From assembly GCA_958443615.1 (NCBI GenBank), contig CAUCLI010000004.1, forward strand, positions 62,001-126,000: 64,000 nucleotides of DNA, written 5' to 3'. A model generated the notes under the pieces. That model was not told the origin of the DNA, made no database searches, and saw only the letters and a program-made list of their open reading frames with translations. Of the stretch, positions 50,558-58,221 are shown piece by piece (the stretch's first letter is position 1; each line of letters opens with the position of its first letter). The position numbers and the translations under genes are program-made. This DNA is from an uncultured Collinsella sp. Its GTDB lineage: Bacteria > Actinomycetota > Coriobacteriia > Coriobacteriales > Coriobacteriaceae.

Positions 50558-51430
50558 CTATGAGCGCGCGGCCGCCTCAGGATGCTGCAGCTCGGCGGCA
50601 AGGCAGACGTTGCTCATGAGCATGGCGCGCGTCATGGGACCGACGCCCCCGGGAACGGGCGTGATGGAGCCCGCGACCAATTCGGCTGAAGCGAAGTCGA
50701 CGTCGCCGCAGAGCCTGCCCTCCTCGTCGCGGTCCATCCCCACGTCGATGACGGTCGCGCCCGGCTTGATCCACGGGCCCTTGATCATCATGGGGATACC
50801 GCAGGCGGCGACCAGGATGTCGGCACTCTGGCAGATCCTCGCGAGCTCGCGCGGATCGGTATGGGAGTGCGCGACCGAGATGGTCGAATTCCTGGCAAGC
50901 AGCATGAGCGACATGGGCTTGCCGACGATGGACGAGCGCCCCACGATAACGGCGTTCTTCCCCGCCGGATCGATGCCGTAGGCGTCGAGCATCTCCATGA
51001 TGCCCGCCGGCGTGCAGGGCCGCAAACCGGGCAGGCCGCGGACGAGCCGGCCCAAATTCTCGGGATGGAAGCCGTCGACATCCTTCTTCGGATCGATCGC
51101 GGAGACGACTTGCTCGGCATCAAGATGTGCCGGCAGCGGCATCTGGACGAGGATTCCCGCGATGGAGGGATCCGCGTTCAGATGCTCGATGAGGGCCATG
51201 AGCTCATCTTGGGTCGTCTCCGCGGGAAGCTTGTGATCTTGCGATGGGATGCCGCACTCCTGGCAGTCGCGGAGCTTGGCGCGCACATACGTGGCGGAAC
51301 CCTGGTCATCGCCCACCAGGACAACGGCCAGGCCGCAGGGCACCCCGCGTCCCATCAGGCCCGCGGCGCGTTCTGCGGCTCGGCCGCGGACCTCGGCGGC
51401 GAGTTTTTTTCCGTCGATTATCGTTGCCAT
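50558..51430 (-). CDS. folD: Methylene-tetrahydrofolate dehydrogenase/cyclohydrolase
   Basis: A bifunctional enzyme that interconverts methylene-, methenyl- and 10-formyl-tetrahydrofolate; 290 aa. The catalytic lysine region is SATYVRAKLRDCQECGI (about 46-62). GILVQMPLPAHLD, DPKKDVDGFHPENLGRL, VIVGRSSIVGKPMSLMLLAR and the C-terminal TPVPGGVGPMTRAMLM are standard signatures. GGGAGCCGT precedes the ATG, eight bases after the fhs stop, so the two form a one-carbon operon running from formate to methylene-THF. Confidence 0.97.
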   Translation of the reverse strand: MATIIDGKKLAAEVRGRAAERAAGLMGRGVPCGLAVVLVGDDQGSATYVRAKLRDCQECGIPSQDHKLPAETTQDELMALIEHLNADPSIAGILVQMPLPAHLDAEQVVSAIDPKKDVDGFHPENLGRLVRGLPGLRPCTPAGIMEMLDAYGIDPAGKNAVIVGRSSIVGKPMSLMLLARNSTISVAHSHTDPRELARICQSADILVAACGIPMMIKGPWIKPGATVIDVGMDRDEEGRLCGDVDFASAELVAGSITPVPGGVGPMTRAMLMSNVCLAAELQHPEAAARS

Positions 51431-51438
51431 ACGGCTCC

Positions 51439-53106
51439 CTAGAAAAGGCCGGTGATGACACCGTCGTCATCGACGTCGATGTTCTCGGCGGCGGGAACCT
51501 TCGGCAGGCCGGGCATCGTGAGCACGTTGCCCGTGAGCACGACCACGAAGTGCGCGCCGGCGCTCACCTTGAGCTCGCGCACGGTGATACGGAAGTTCTC
51601 GGGGGCACCGAGGGCATTCGCCTGGTCGGAGAAGGAATACTGGGTCTTGGCGACGCACACCGGCAGGTTGCCGAAGCCGTTGGCGCGCAGATCGGCCAGC
51701 TGGCGCTTGGCCGCGGGCGTGAAGTCGACGCCATCGGCATGATAGACCTTGGTGGCGATGGCCTCGAGGGCATCGGCGATATCGGAGCCGTTCTCATAGG
51801 CGAACTTAAACTCATGCGGCTCCTCGACCAAGCGCATGACCTCGTCGGCGAGCTCGAGCGCGCCCTCGCCGCCCTTCGCCCAGACCTCGGACAGGCGGAC
51901 GTTGACGCCGAGCTTCTCGCACTCCTCGGCGATGAGTGCGAGCTCGGCCTCGGTGTCGGTCGGGAAGCGGTTGATGGCGACCACACAGGGGAGGCCGAAG
52001 ACACCCTGGATGTTCTCGACGTGACGGAGCAGGTTGGGCATACCGGCTTTGAGCGCCTCGAGGTTCTCGGCGTTGAGATCGGCTTTCGTCACACCGCCGT
52101 TGTACTTGAGCGCGCGTGCGGTGGCGACGACCACGACGGCGCTCGGGCGGATGCCGGTCATGCGGCACTTGATGTCGAGGAACTTCTCAGCGCCCAGATC
52201 GGCGCCGAACCCGGCCTCGGTGATGGCTATGTCGCCGAAGCGCATGGCCATGCGGGTCGCCATGACGGAGTTGCATCCGTGGGCGATGTTGGCGAAGGGC
52301 CCGCCGTGGACGAAGGCGGGCGTGTGCTCGAGCGTCTGCACGAGATTGGGCTTGAGCGCGTCCTTGAGCAGCGCCGCCATGGCGCCCTGCGCCTTGAGCT
52401 GGCTCGCGCGCACGGGCTCGCCGGAATAGGTGTATCCGACGACGATCTCGCCCAGGCGCTGCTTGAGGTCGGAGATCGAAGTGGACAGGCAGAGGATGGC
52501 CATGACCTCGGATGCGACGGTGATGTCGAAGCCGTCCTCGCGCGGGACGCCCTGGGCCTTGCCGCCGATGCCGTCGATGACGTGGCGGAGCTGACGGTCG
52601 TTCATGTCGACGGCGCGCTTCCAGGTGATGCGCTTGACGTCGACGCCGAGCTCGTTGCCCTGCTGGATGTGGTTGTCGAGCATGGCGGCGAGCAGGTTGT
52701 TCGCCGCGCCGATGGCGTGGAAGTCGCCGGTGAAGTGGAGGTTGATGTCCTCCATGGGGATGACCTGGGCGTACCCGCCGCCGGCGGCACCGCCCTTGAC
52801 GCCGAAGACCGGGCCGAGGGAGGGCTCGCGCAGGGCGACGGCGCTCTTCACGCCGCGACGGCGCAGGGCGTCGGCGAGTCCGATGGTCGTGGTGGTCTTT
52901 CCCTCTCCGGCGGGCGTGGGGTTGATGGCGGTGACGAGGACGAGCTTGGCCTCGTGATCCGCGGGCTCGTTGAGCAGGGAGTAGTCCACCTTGGCCTTGT
53001 CGAAGCCATAGGGGATCAGATGCTTGGGATCGACGCCGGCTGCCTCAGCGACCTGCTGAATCGGCAGCGGCGCAACGGAGTGGGCGATTTCGATATCAGT
53101 CGGCAT
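51439..53106 (-). CDS. fhs: Formate-tetrahydrofolate ligase
   Basis: Uses ATP to join formate and tetrahydrofolate into 10-formyl-THF; 555 aa, the standard bacterial length. The P-loop-like block is TPAGEGKTTTTIGLADAL (about 62-79). SLGPVFGVKGGAAGGGYAQV, the catalytic region NLHFTGDFHAIGAANNLL, and EAGFGADLGAEKFLDIKCR are clear family signatures. GGGAAGG precedes the ATG. Fhs is typical of anaerobes that use formate as a one-carbon source. It is the first gene of the fhs-folD operon. Confidence 0.97.
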   Translation of the reverse strand: MPTDIEIAHSVAPLPIQQVAEAAGVDPKHLIPYGFDKAKVDYSLLNEPADHEAKLVLVTAINPTPAGEGKTTTTIGLADALRRRGVKSAVALREPSLGPVFGVKGGAAGGGYAQVIPMEDINLHFTGDFHAIGAANNLLAAMLDNHIQQGNELGVDVKRITWKRAVDMNDRQLRHVIDGIGGKAQGVPREDGFDITVASEVMAILCLSTSISDLKQRLGEIVVGYTYSGEPVRASQLKAQGAMAALLKDALKPNLVQTLEHTPAFVHGGPFANIAHGCNSVMATRMAMRFGDIAITEAGFGADLGAEKFLDIKCRMTGIRPSAVVVVATARALKYNGGVTKADLNAENLEALKAGMPNLLRHVENIQGVFGLPCVVAINRFPTDTEAELALIAEECEKLGVNVRLSEVWAKGGEGALELADEVMRLVEEPHEFKFAYENGSDIADALEAIATKVYHADGVDFTPAAKRQLADLRANGFGNLPVCVAKTQYSFSDQANALGAPENFRITVRELKVSAGAHFVVVLTGNVLTMPGLPKVPAAENIDVDDDGVITGLF

Positions 53107-53174
53107 GAAGGGTCCCTTCCCTCGATCGAAACTAATGGGTTCAGCATATCATGGAGCTGATGCGACCATGTGCA

Positions 53175-54245
53175 CTACAAGCCGGGCATCTCCAGCCCGA
53201 GGTGCTCGAACGCAGCGGGGGTCGCCATGCGGCCCTGCGGGGTGCGCACAATGAGCCCGCATTGGAGCAGATACGGCTCGTAGACGTCCTCGAGCGTGTT
53301 CGCGTCCTCTCCCGTGGCGCTCGCGAGCGTCGACAGGCCCACGGCGCGACCGCGGAACGTCTTGCACAGGGTCTCCAAGATGCGGATATCCATCCAATCC
53401 AGCCCGAGCTCGTCGATCTCGAAGAAGCGCATGGCCTCGGTCGCGATGCCGAGCTCGATGGCACCCTCCCCCTTCACCTGGGCGTAATCGCGGACGCGCT
53501 TGAGAAGGCGGTTGGCGAGACGGGGCGTGCCGCGCGAACGCGAGGCGATCTCCTTGGCGGACTCTCGGTCGATGGAGACGCCGAGGATCGTCGCGGAGCG
53601 GCAGACGATGTCGGCCAAGTCCTCGATACCGTAGTAATCCAGGCGATACGAAATGCCGAAGCGGTCGCGGAGAGGACCGGTGAGCATGCCCGATCGCGTG
53701 GTCGCGCCCACCAGCGTGAAGCGGGGGATGTCCAGGCGGATGGAACGGGCGGCTGGCCCCTTGCCGATCACGATATCGAGCGAGAAGTCCTCCATCGCGG
53801 GATACAGGATCTCCTCGACCTGGCGGTTGAGGCGATGGATCTCGTCGATGAAGAGGACGTCGCCCGGCTGCAGGTTGGTGAGGATGGCGGCGAGGTCGCC
53901 CGTGCGCGCGATCGCGGGGCCGGACGTGGTCTTGATCTGCGCACCCATCTCGTTTGCGACGACCGAGGCCAGCGTGGTCTTACCCAAACCCGGGGGCCCG
54001 GAGAAGATCACATGGTCGAGGCTCTCCCCTCGGCTTTGCGCCGCCTCTATCAGGATGCGCAGGCTCTGCTTGATATGCTCTTGGCCGCAATAGTCCTCGA
54101 GGCGCTGTGGGCGCAAACCGCGCTCGACATCGAGGTCGTCCGAGGTGAGCTCACCCGTGACGAACCGCTCCGTATCGGCACCGAGAGGGCGGCTGGTCGG
54201 TGCATCACCCCACAGATCGGTCGACTCGTCCACTTCCCACATCAC
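53175..54245 (-). CDS. ruvB: Holliday junction branch migration ATPase RuvB
   Basis: The AAA+ motor that drives branch migration with RuvA; 356 aa. Walker A is FSGPPGLGKTTLASVVANEM, Walker B VLFIDEIHRLNRQVEE, and sensor 1 lies in FTLVGATTRSG. The arginine finger region GPLRDRFGISYRLDYY and the C-terminal winged helix (GLSTLASATGEDANTLEDVYE) follow. The first 45 residues are an unconserved acidic extension. The start overlaps the ruvA stop by four bases, completing a ruvC-ruvA-ruvB operon. Confidence 0.97.
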   Translation of the reverse strand: MMWEVDESTDLWGDAPTSRPLGADTERFVTGELTSDDLDVERGLRPQRLEDYCGQEHIKQSLRILIEAAQSRGESLDHVIFSGPPGLGKTTLASVVANEMGAQIKTTSGPAIARTGDLAAILTNLQPGDVLFIDEIHRLNRQVEEILYPAMEDFSLDIVIGKGPAARSIRLDIPRFTLVGATTRSGMLTGPLRDRFGISYRLDYYGIEDLADIVCRSATILGVSIDRESAKEIASRSRGTPRLANRLLKRVRDYAQVKGEGAIELGIATEAMRFFEIDELGLDWMDIRILETLCKTFRGRAVGLSTLASATGEDANTLEDVYEPYLLQCGLIVRTPQGRMATPAAFEHLGLEMPGL

Positions 54246-54865
54246 GAATCCATTCCCAGACGCCTGAGCGCGGAGGACAGGAGTTCCTCGACGCGCATGT
54301 CCTTGCCATCATACCCATCGAGCGCGAGGGTCGCCTCCGCGGGGGTGAATCCCATGGAGAGCAGCGCCGCCGTCGCGTCCTCAAGGGCGGACGGCGCGCT
54401 CGGGGCGGCCGGCGCAAGCGGGATCGGCATGGTGGGGGCGACCGATCCGGCAAGCGAGCGGTCTTTCGCGAAAACGCTCTTCAACTCGAGGATCAGGCGC
54501 TGGGCGGTCTTCTTGCCCACTCCCGGGACGCTCGCCATGCCCTTATCATCCTCGGTCATCACCAAAGCGTACAACTCGGCGACGCTGAACTTGGAAAGAA
54601 TCGCGAGGGCGAGCTTGGCCCCCACGCCGCTCACCGCGACCAGCCTGTCGAACATCGTGCGCTCGTCCTTGGACTGAAACCCGAATAGGGTGAGAGAATC
54701 CTCGCGCACCACCATGCGCGTGTACAGACGGGCGGGCGATCCCACCTGCGGAAGGCCCGCGGCGGTCGAAGCGGATATTCCGAGCTCGAATCCTACGCCG
54801 CCCACATCGATCACCGCCATGCCGGCGGTCGCCTCGAGCAGCGTTCCGTTCAGTTGCGAGATCAT
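54242..54865 (-). CDS. ruvA: Holliday junction protein RuvA
   Basis: Binds the four-way junction as a tetramer and recruits RuvB; 207 aa. Domain I is the OB fold (MISQLNGTLLEATAGMAVID start), domain II has helix-hairpin-helix motifs (LVAVSGVGAKLALAIL and ASVPGVGKKTAQRLILELK), and domain III is the C-terminal UBA-like RuvB-binding part (ATAALLSMGFTPAEATLAL). A Pro/Ala linker lies between II and III. The start overlaps ruvC by four bases; the longer open frame upstream is the ruvC shadow. Confidence 0.96.
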   Translation of the reverse strand: MISQLNGTLLEATAGMAVIDVGGVGFELGISASTAAGLPQVGSPARLYTRMVVREDSLTLFGFQSKDERTMFDRLVAVSGVGAKLALAILSKFSVAELYALVMTEDDKGMASVPGVGKKTAQRLILELKSVFAKDRSLAGSVAPTMPIPLAPAAPSAPSALEDATAALLSMGFTPAEATLALDGYDGKDMRVEELLSSALRRLGMDS

Positions 54866-55386
54866 GCGTAGGGGTTTCCCTTCTCTTGGGTGTAGGCGCC
54901 GCCGGTGAGCTCGCGCGTGCGACGAAGATGGGCGTGGCACACCGCGCACGCGAGAGCGTCCGCGGCATGATCGGGCTTTGGATCGTGATCGAGATGCAGC
55001 AACGTGCGGACCATAAACGTGACCTGCGCTTTGTCCGCCGCCCCGGTGCCCACGACGGCCTGCTTGATCTGCATGGGGGTGTACTCCCCCACCTCGACGC
55101 CGCACAGGGAGCATGCGACGAGGGCGGCCCCGCGGGCATGGGCGGTGGGGATCGCGGACCTCACGTTGGCGCCGAAGTAGATGCCCTCGACCGACGCCTC
55201 CTGCGGAAGGTAGCGATCGACGACCGCCGTGAGCTCGTCGGCGATGCGACGCAGGCGCGCCGCGAGGTCGGACCCCGCAGAAGTCTCTATGCAACCGTAT
55301 GCCCGGCAGCGCACCTCTCCATGGCGCTCCTCGACGATCCCCCACCCCGTGTTCGCCAAACCGGGGTCGATACCCAAAATGACCAC
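54862..55386 (-). CDS. ruvC: Holliday junction resolvase RuvC
   Basis: The endonuclease that cuts Holliday junctions; 174 aa, standard length. The first catalytic Asp is in ILGIDPGLANTGWG (Asp7), the Glu is in ASVEGIYFGANVRSA, and the C-terminal Asp pair is in PKPDHAADALACAV. VGTGAADKAQV is the DNA-contact loop. The start is GTG at 55386 with CGAGGAGG upstream. It heads ruvCAB, with a LexA-type box overlapping the likely transcription start, so the operon should be part of the SOS response. Confidence 0.96.
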   Translation of the reverse strand: MVILGIDPGLANTGWGIVEERHGEVRCRAYGCIETSAGSDLAARLRRIADELTAVVDRYLPQEASVEGIYFGANVRSAIPTAHARGAALVACSLCGVEVGEYTPMQIKQAVVGTGAADKAQVTFMVRTLLHLDHDPKPDHAADALACAVCHAHLRRTRELTGGAYTQEKGNPYA

Positions 55387-55404
55387 GCCGCCTCCTCGAT
55401 AATT

Positions 55405-55418
55405 CGAACGTTTGTTCT
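55405..55418 (-). promoter_or_regulatory. LexA (SOS) box upstream of ruvCAB
   Basis: CGAACGTTTGTTCT matches the Gram-positive SOS consensus CGAACRNRYGTTYG/C, keeping GAAC-N4-GTTC exactly. On the minus strand TATATT (55419-55424) lies directly upstream and could be the -10, so the box would cover the transcription start, a normal repressor position. It lies 19 bases before the ruvC GTG. Confidence 0.8.
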
Positions 55419-55454
55419 AATATACCATGCGTGGATGACGGAGATGGCGCGATT

Positions 55455-57452
55455 TTAGTTCAGGGAGAAGAAGCCCATCCCGGGGACGGGAGGGATGCCG
55501 CCGTCCTGCGAGCTCCCTCCGGGGGCCTCGGTCCCGAGCCCCTCGGAGGCCATGCGGCCGAGCGCTTCGCGTAGGGCATTCCCGGCGTCCCTGAGCTCCT
55601 CGTCCATGCGCTGCAACCCCTCATCGCCCATGAGCTGGGCGCGCTGCTCCGGCGTGATTCCCAAAAGGTCCGCGAGCATGTCCATGATCTCGCCGCGCGC
55701 CCGCTCGGCCCGAGCCGCGCCGCGCCTTTCGAGGCGGTGGAACTCCGCATCGGCGAGGTCGGCAGCCCGCAGGCGCTCCTCCCCATACCTTCCCATATCC
55801 GACCAGGCGAGCATCGACGGCCAGGCCCTTTCCATGAACGACCTCGCCGAGACGATCGGGCAGGAAGGCAGCTGGCGGCGCGAAGGCTCCCCCGCCCGCA
55901 CGAACATCATGAGCAACGCCGCCATCTCGGGGTCGCTTGCGAACAGGGGGAGGTCGTCGAGCACGGCGTTGCGGTCGACGTGCCCCTCGAGAGCGCCGTC
56001 GACCTGGGAGGGATCGAGCGCGAGCAGCATATGCAGGGCGCGTTCGGCCAGCGCGCCGTCCACCCCGGCCTGACGCACCGCGTCCCGCAGGACCTCGGAC
56101 ATATCGCTCTTGACGGCGTCGAGTCCGAGCAGCTCCTGCGGCAGGACGGCCGACATCCGATTCCGCGTGCGGGCGAGCCACTCCAAAGACGTGAGGTACA
56201 CGTCTCCGAAAGGCGCGATCGGGGCGACGTTCGAGTTTGCGGCGACCTGGGGCCGCAGCGCGTAGTCCGTCTTCGTCAACGAGCTGAGGGGCAACGCACG
56301 CTCGAGGCGGGAGACATCGGCCGCCATCATCGCTTCGACCCGCCTTCGGATCTCCGGCGTGCGGGCGCCGTCCCGAGACGGCTCGTCGCAATCCAGAAGC
56401 GTCCGCGCATCCGGCGCAACACGCTCGATCAGGCGCACGTGCAGGCGCGAGGCGACTTCCCGCGCGATCGCCGAACGGGCGGCATCGAATGCGCGGGCGC
56501 CGCGATCCGGAGCATCATCGTGTTCGACATGGAGCGCGATGACGGAACGGGGGCCCAGGGCATCGACCGCCAGGCTCGCCAGAAGGCTGCTCGCGAGGTC
56601 GCCGGTCAAATTGACCAAGACACGTCCCGCTCCCTGCGCCGCCGCGAAATCGCGCAGATGCAGGCGCAGGCCGTTCCACATCCACACTCCCCGATCGTAC
56701 TTAGGGACCATGCGGTCCTCGACGGCATCGCACGGCATGCCGCGCATCACGTCCTGGACGAGCAGGGATTCCTCGAAGCAAGGAGCGATCGACACGACGC
56801 GGCCCCCGTCGTCCAAGACGTACGAGCCCCCCGTGTAAACCGCGTCATCGTACCCGCCCACGGGCGCCATGCACGCCATCCAGACGCCGGCGCGCGCGAC
56901 ATCGCGCTGCAGCTGACCAGATTCGAGCGAAGCCGGGGCGGCGGTGGCGGGATCCGTCACATCCAACCCGTTGACCGGGAAATACAGCAGGAGGTCGCAG
57001 CCACTCGGGAGCGAGGACAGATCGCGCTGCACATCGAACGTGACCGCGATGCGGGTTCCCGCGACATCGAACACCGGAGGGGACCAGGGTGAGACCGGCA
57101 GCCCTTCCTGATGTCTGATCATCGTCAGGCGCAACGGGACCACGCGGCCGCGACGCAGCAAGAACGCCTCGAACAGCTGGCCGACGTCCATCGAGAGCAC
57201 CGCGGGGATGAGGCACGTCACGCCCGCCTCCTCGCACGTGCCGGCAAGGCGCTCGAGGCACTTGATCAGGTCATGCTCGTAGTTCGGATAATCGACCAGC
57301 GCTCCCGGGGTCACGCCGCACATCAGCGGTGCGGGCAGGCACAACAGGTCCACCTCTGCGTCACGGGCAACGCGAACCTGCTGCTCGACCCGCGAGCAGA
57401 TGCCTTCGAAATCTCCAAGACGGGCGCCGATCTGCGCCAGGGCGATCCTCAT
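55455..57452 (-). CDS. Degenerate glutamine-dependent NAD synthetase homologue (NadE-like pseudoenzyme)
   Basis: A 665-aa protein with the two-domain plan of glutamine-dependent NAD synthetase. The N-terminal 270 residues align with the nitrilase-type glutaminase, but the Glu of the FPE block is Ala in LCLPAPLMCG (Ala41), no Lys lies near residue 115, and the ICED nucleophile site reads AVTFDVQRD with no Cys. The synthetase domain shows VLVNLTGDLASSLLASLAVD where SGGxDS is expected, and later SLTKTDYALRP and APIAPFGDVYLTSLEWLART, matching TGNKSE and DVYKT blocks of real NadE. The C-terminal 170 residues are extra. The frame is intact with normal composition, so it is kept but has lost both activities. 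I chose ATG 57452 from homology; its ribosome binding site is weak. Confidence 0.75.
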   Translation of the reverse strand: MRIALAQIGARLGDFEGICSRVEQQVRVARDAEVDLLCLPAPLMCGVTPGALVDYPNYEHDLIKCLERLAGTCEEAGVTCLIPAVLSMDVGQLFEAFLLRRGRVVPLRLTMIRHQEGLPVSPWSPPVFDVAGTRIAVTFDVQRDLSSLPSGCDLLLYFPVNGLDVTDPATAAPASLESGQLQRDVARAGVWMACMAPVGGYDDAVYTGGSYVLDDGGRVVSIAPCFEESLLVQDVMRGMPCDAVEDRMVPKYDRGVWMWNGLRLHLRDFAAAQGAGRVLVNLTGDLASSLLASLAVDALGPRSVIALHVEHDDAPDRGARAFDAARSAIAREVASRLHVRLIERVAPDARTLLDCDEPSRDGARTPEIRRRVEAMMAADVSRLERALPLSSLTKTDYALRPQVAANSNVAPIAPFGDVYLTSLEWLARTRNRMSAVLPQELLGLDAVKSDMSEVLRDAVRQAGVDGALAERALHMLLALDPSQVDGALEGHVDRNAVLDDLPLFASDPEMAALLMMFVRAGEPSRRQLPSCPIVSARSFMERAWPSMLAWSDMGRYGEERLRAADLADAEFHRLERRGAARAERARGEIMDMLADLLGITPEQRAQLMGDEGLQRMDEELRDAGNALREALGRMASEGLGTEAPGGSSQDGGIPPVPGMGFFSLN

Positions 57453-57580
57453 CGATGGAATCCAACCTTCTCGCTCATCCGCACCGCGGGAACGGAACGC
57501 ACGCCAAGTGGCGAGGCCCGGACGACGGCTGTGCACTCATTGCATTCGAGTATAAACCCGACCGGGGCCGCGCAAACGAC

Positions 57581-57614
57581 GGGTGGCGAGGAGCCGAAAC
57601 GCCCCTCGCCACCC
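57581..57614 (-). terminator. Hairpin after the superoxide reductase gene
   Basis: GGGTGGCGAGG pairs perfectly with CCTCGCCACCC, 57 bases past the stop. A smaller stem CGGGGCC-GGCCCCG lies closer, at 57642-57660. Neither has a strong U-tract. Confidence 0.6.
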
Positions 57615-57671
57615 GCGCGCATTCGATCGCGCCGTCAGGCACGGGGCCGAGAGGGCCCCGGATCGAACTCC

Positions 57672-58037
57672 TTAGAACTCCGCCTTCCACAGGCCGTGGA
57701 GGTTGCAGTAGGCGTAGACGATGCCGGTCTTGACGCCACCCGCGAAGAACGTGGTCGGAGCCTGACCGGGCTTGAGGTAGTGGAATTCCAGGCGGCCGGC
57801 GGCCTCGAGGGCGATCCACTCGATGTAGTGGGCGTCCTCCATGGGATGCTCGACCTCGCCCACGGTCACGTTCAAGACGTGGCCGTCGCGCTGGAGGTCG
57901 ATGACGGGGACGTGCTTCTCCACGGCGGCGTCCACGGAGTTTGCGACGACCTCGGTGTAACCGGCCGGGGCGACCATATCGGCGTCGACGGCGGCCAGGA
58001 ACTTGCCGCTCTCGTCATTCTTGAAAAACGTGGCCAT
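57672..58037 (-). CDS. dfx: Superoxide reductase (desulfoferrodoxin type lacking centre I)
   Basis: Reduces superoxide to hydrogen peroxide without making oxygen, a defence of anaerobes; 121 aa. The catalytic iron ligands are all present with exact family spacing: His42 in EKHVPVI (with the catalytic Lys41), His64 in VEHPM, His70 in DAHYIEW, Cys111 and His114 in YCNLHGLW. The N-terminal 36 residues match the length of the desulforedoxin domain but contain no Cys, so the rubredoxin-like centre I is lost, as in Treponema-type enzymes. The ATG at 58037 has GAAAGGA upstream. It is a single-gene unit. Confidence 0.93.
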   Translation of the reverse strand: MATFFKNDESGKFLAAVDADMVAPAGYTEVVANSVDAAVEKHVPVIDLQRDGHVLNVTVGEVEHPMEDAHYIEWIALEAAGRLEFHYLKPGQAPTTFFAGGVKTGIVYAYCNLHGLWKAEF

Positions 58038-58221
58038 ATGTATCAGTCCTTTCGAAGGAGCCTGCATTCAACGTATAAGAGTATGCCCCAAGAGGGCGCC
58101 CGATAAACGACCGGGCCGCAACCCGACCGAGCCGTCATCAAATCCCGCCGGTCCGTGACAATCGGCGGTGCGAGGGGGCCGCTCGAGCGCGGGACGATAT
58201 TCCCGCCCTCGGACCGGGAAC

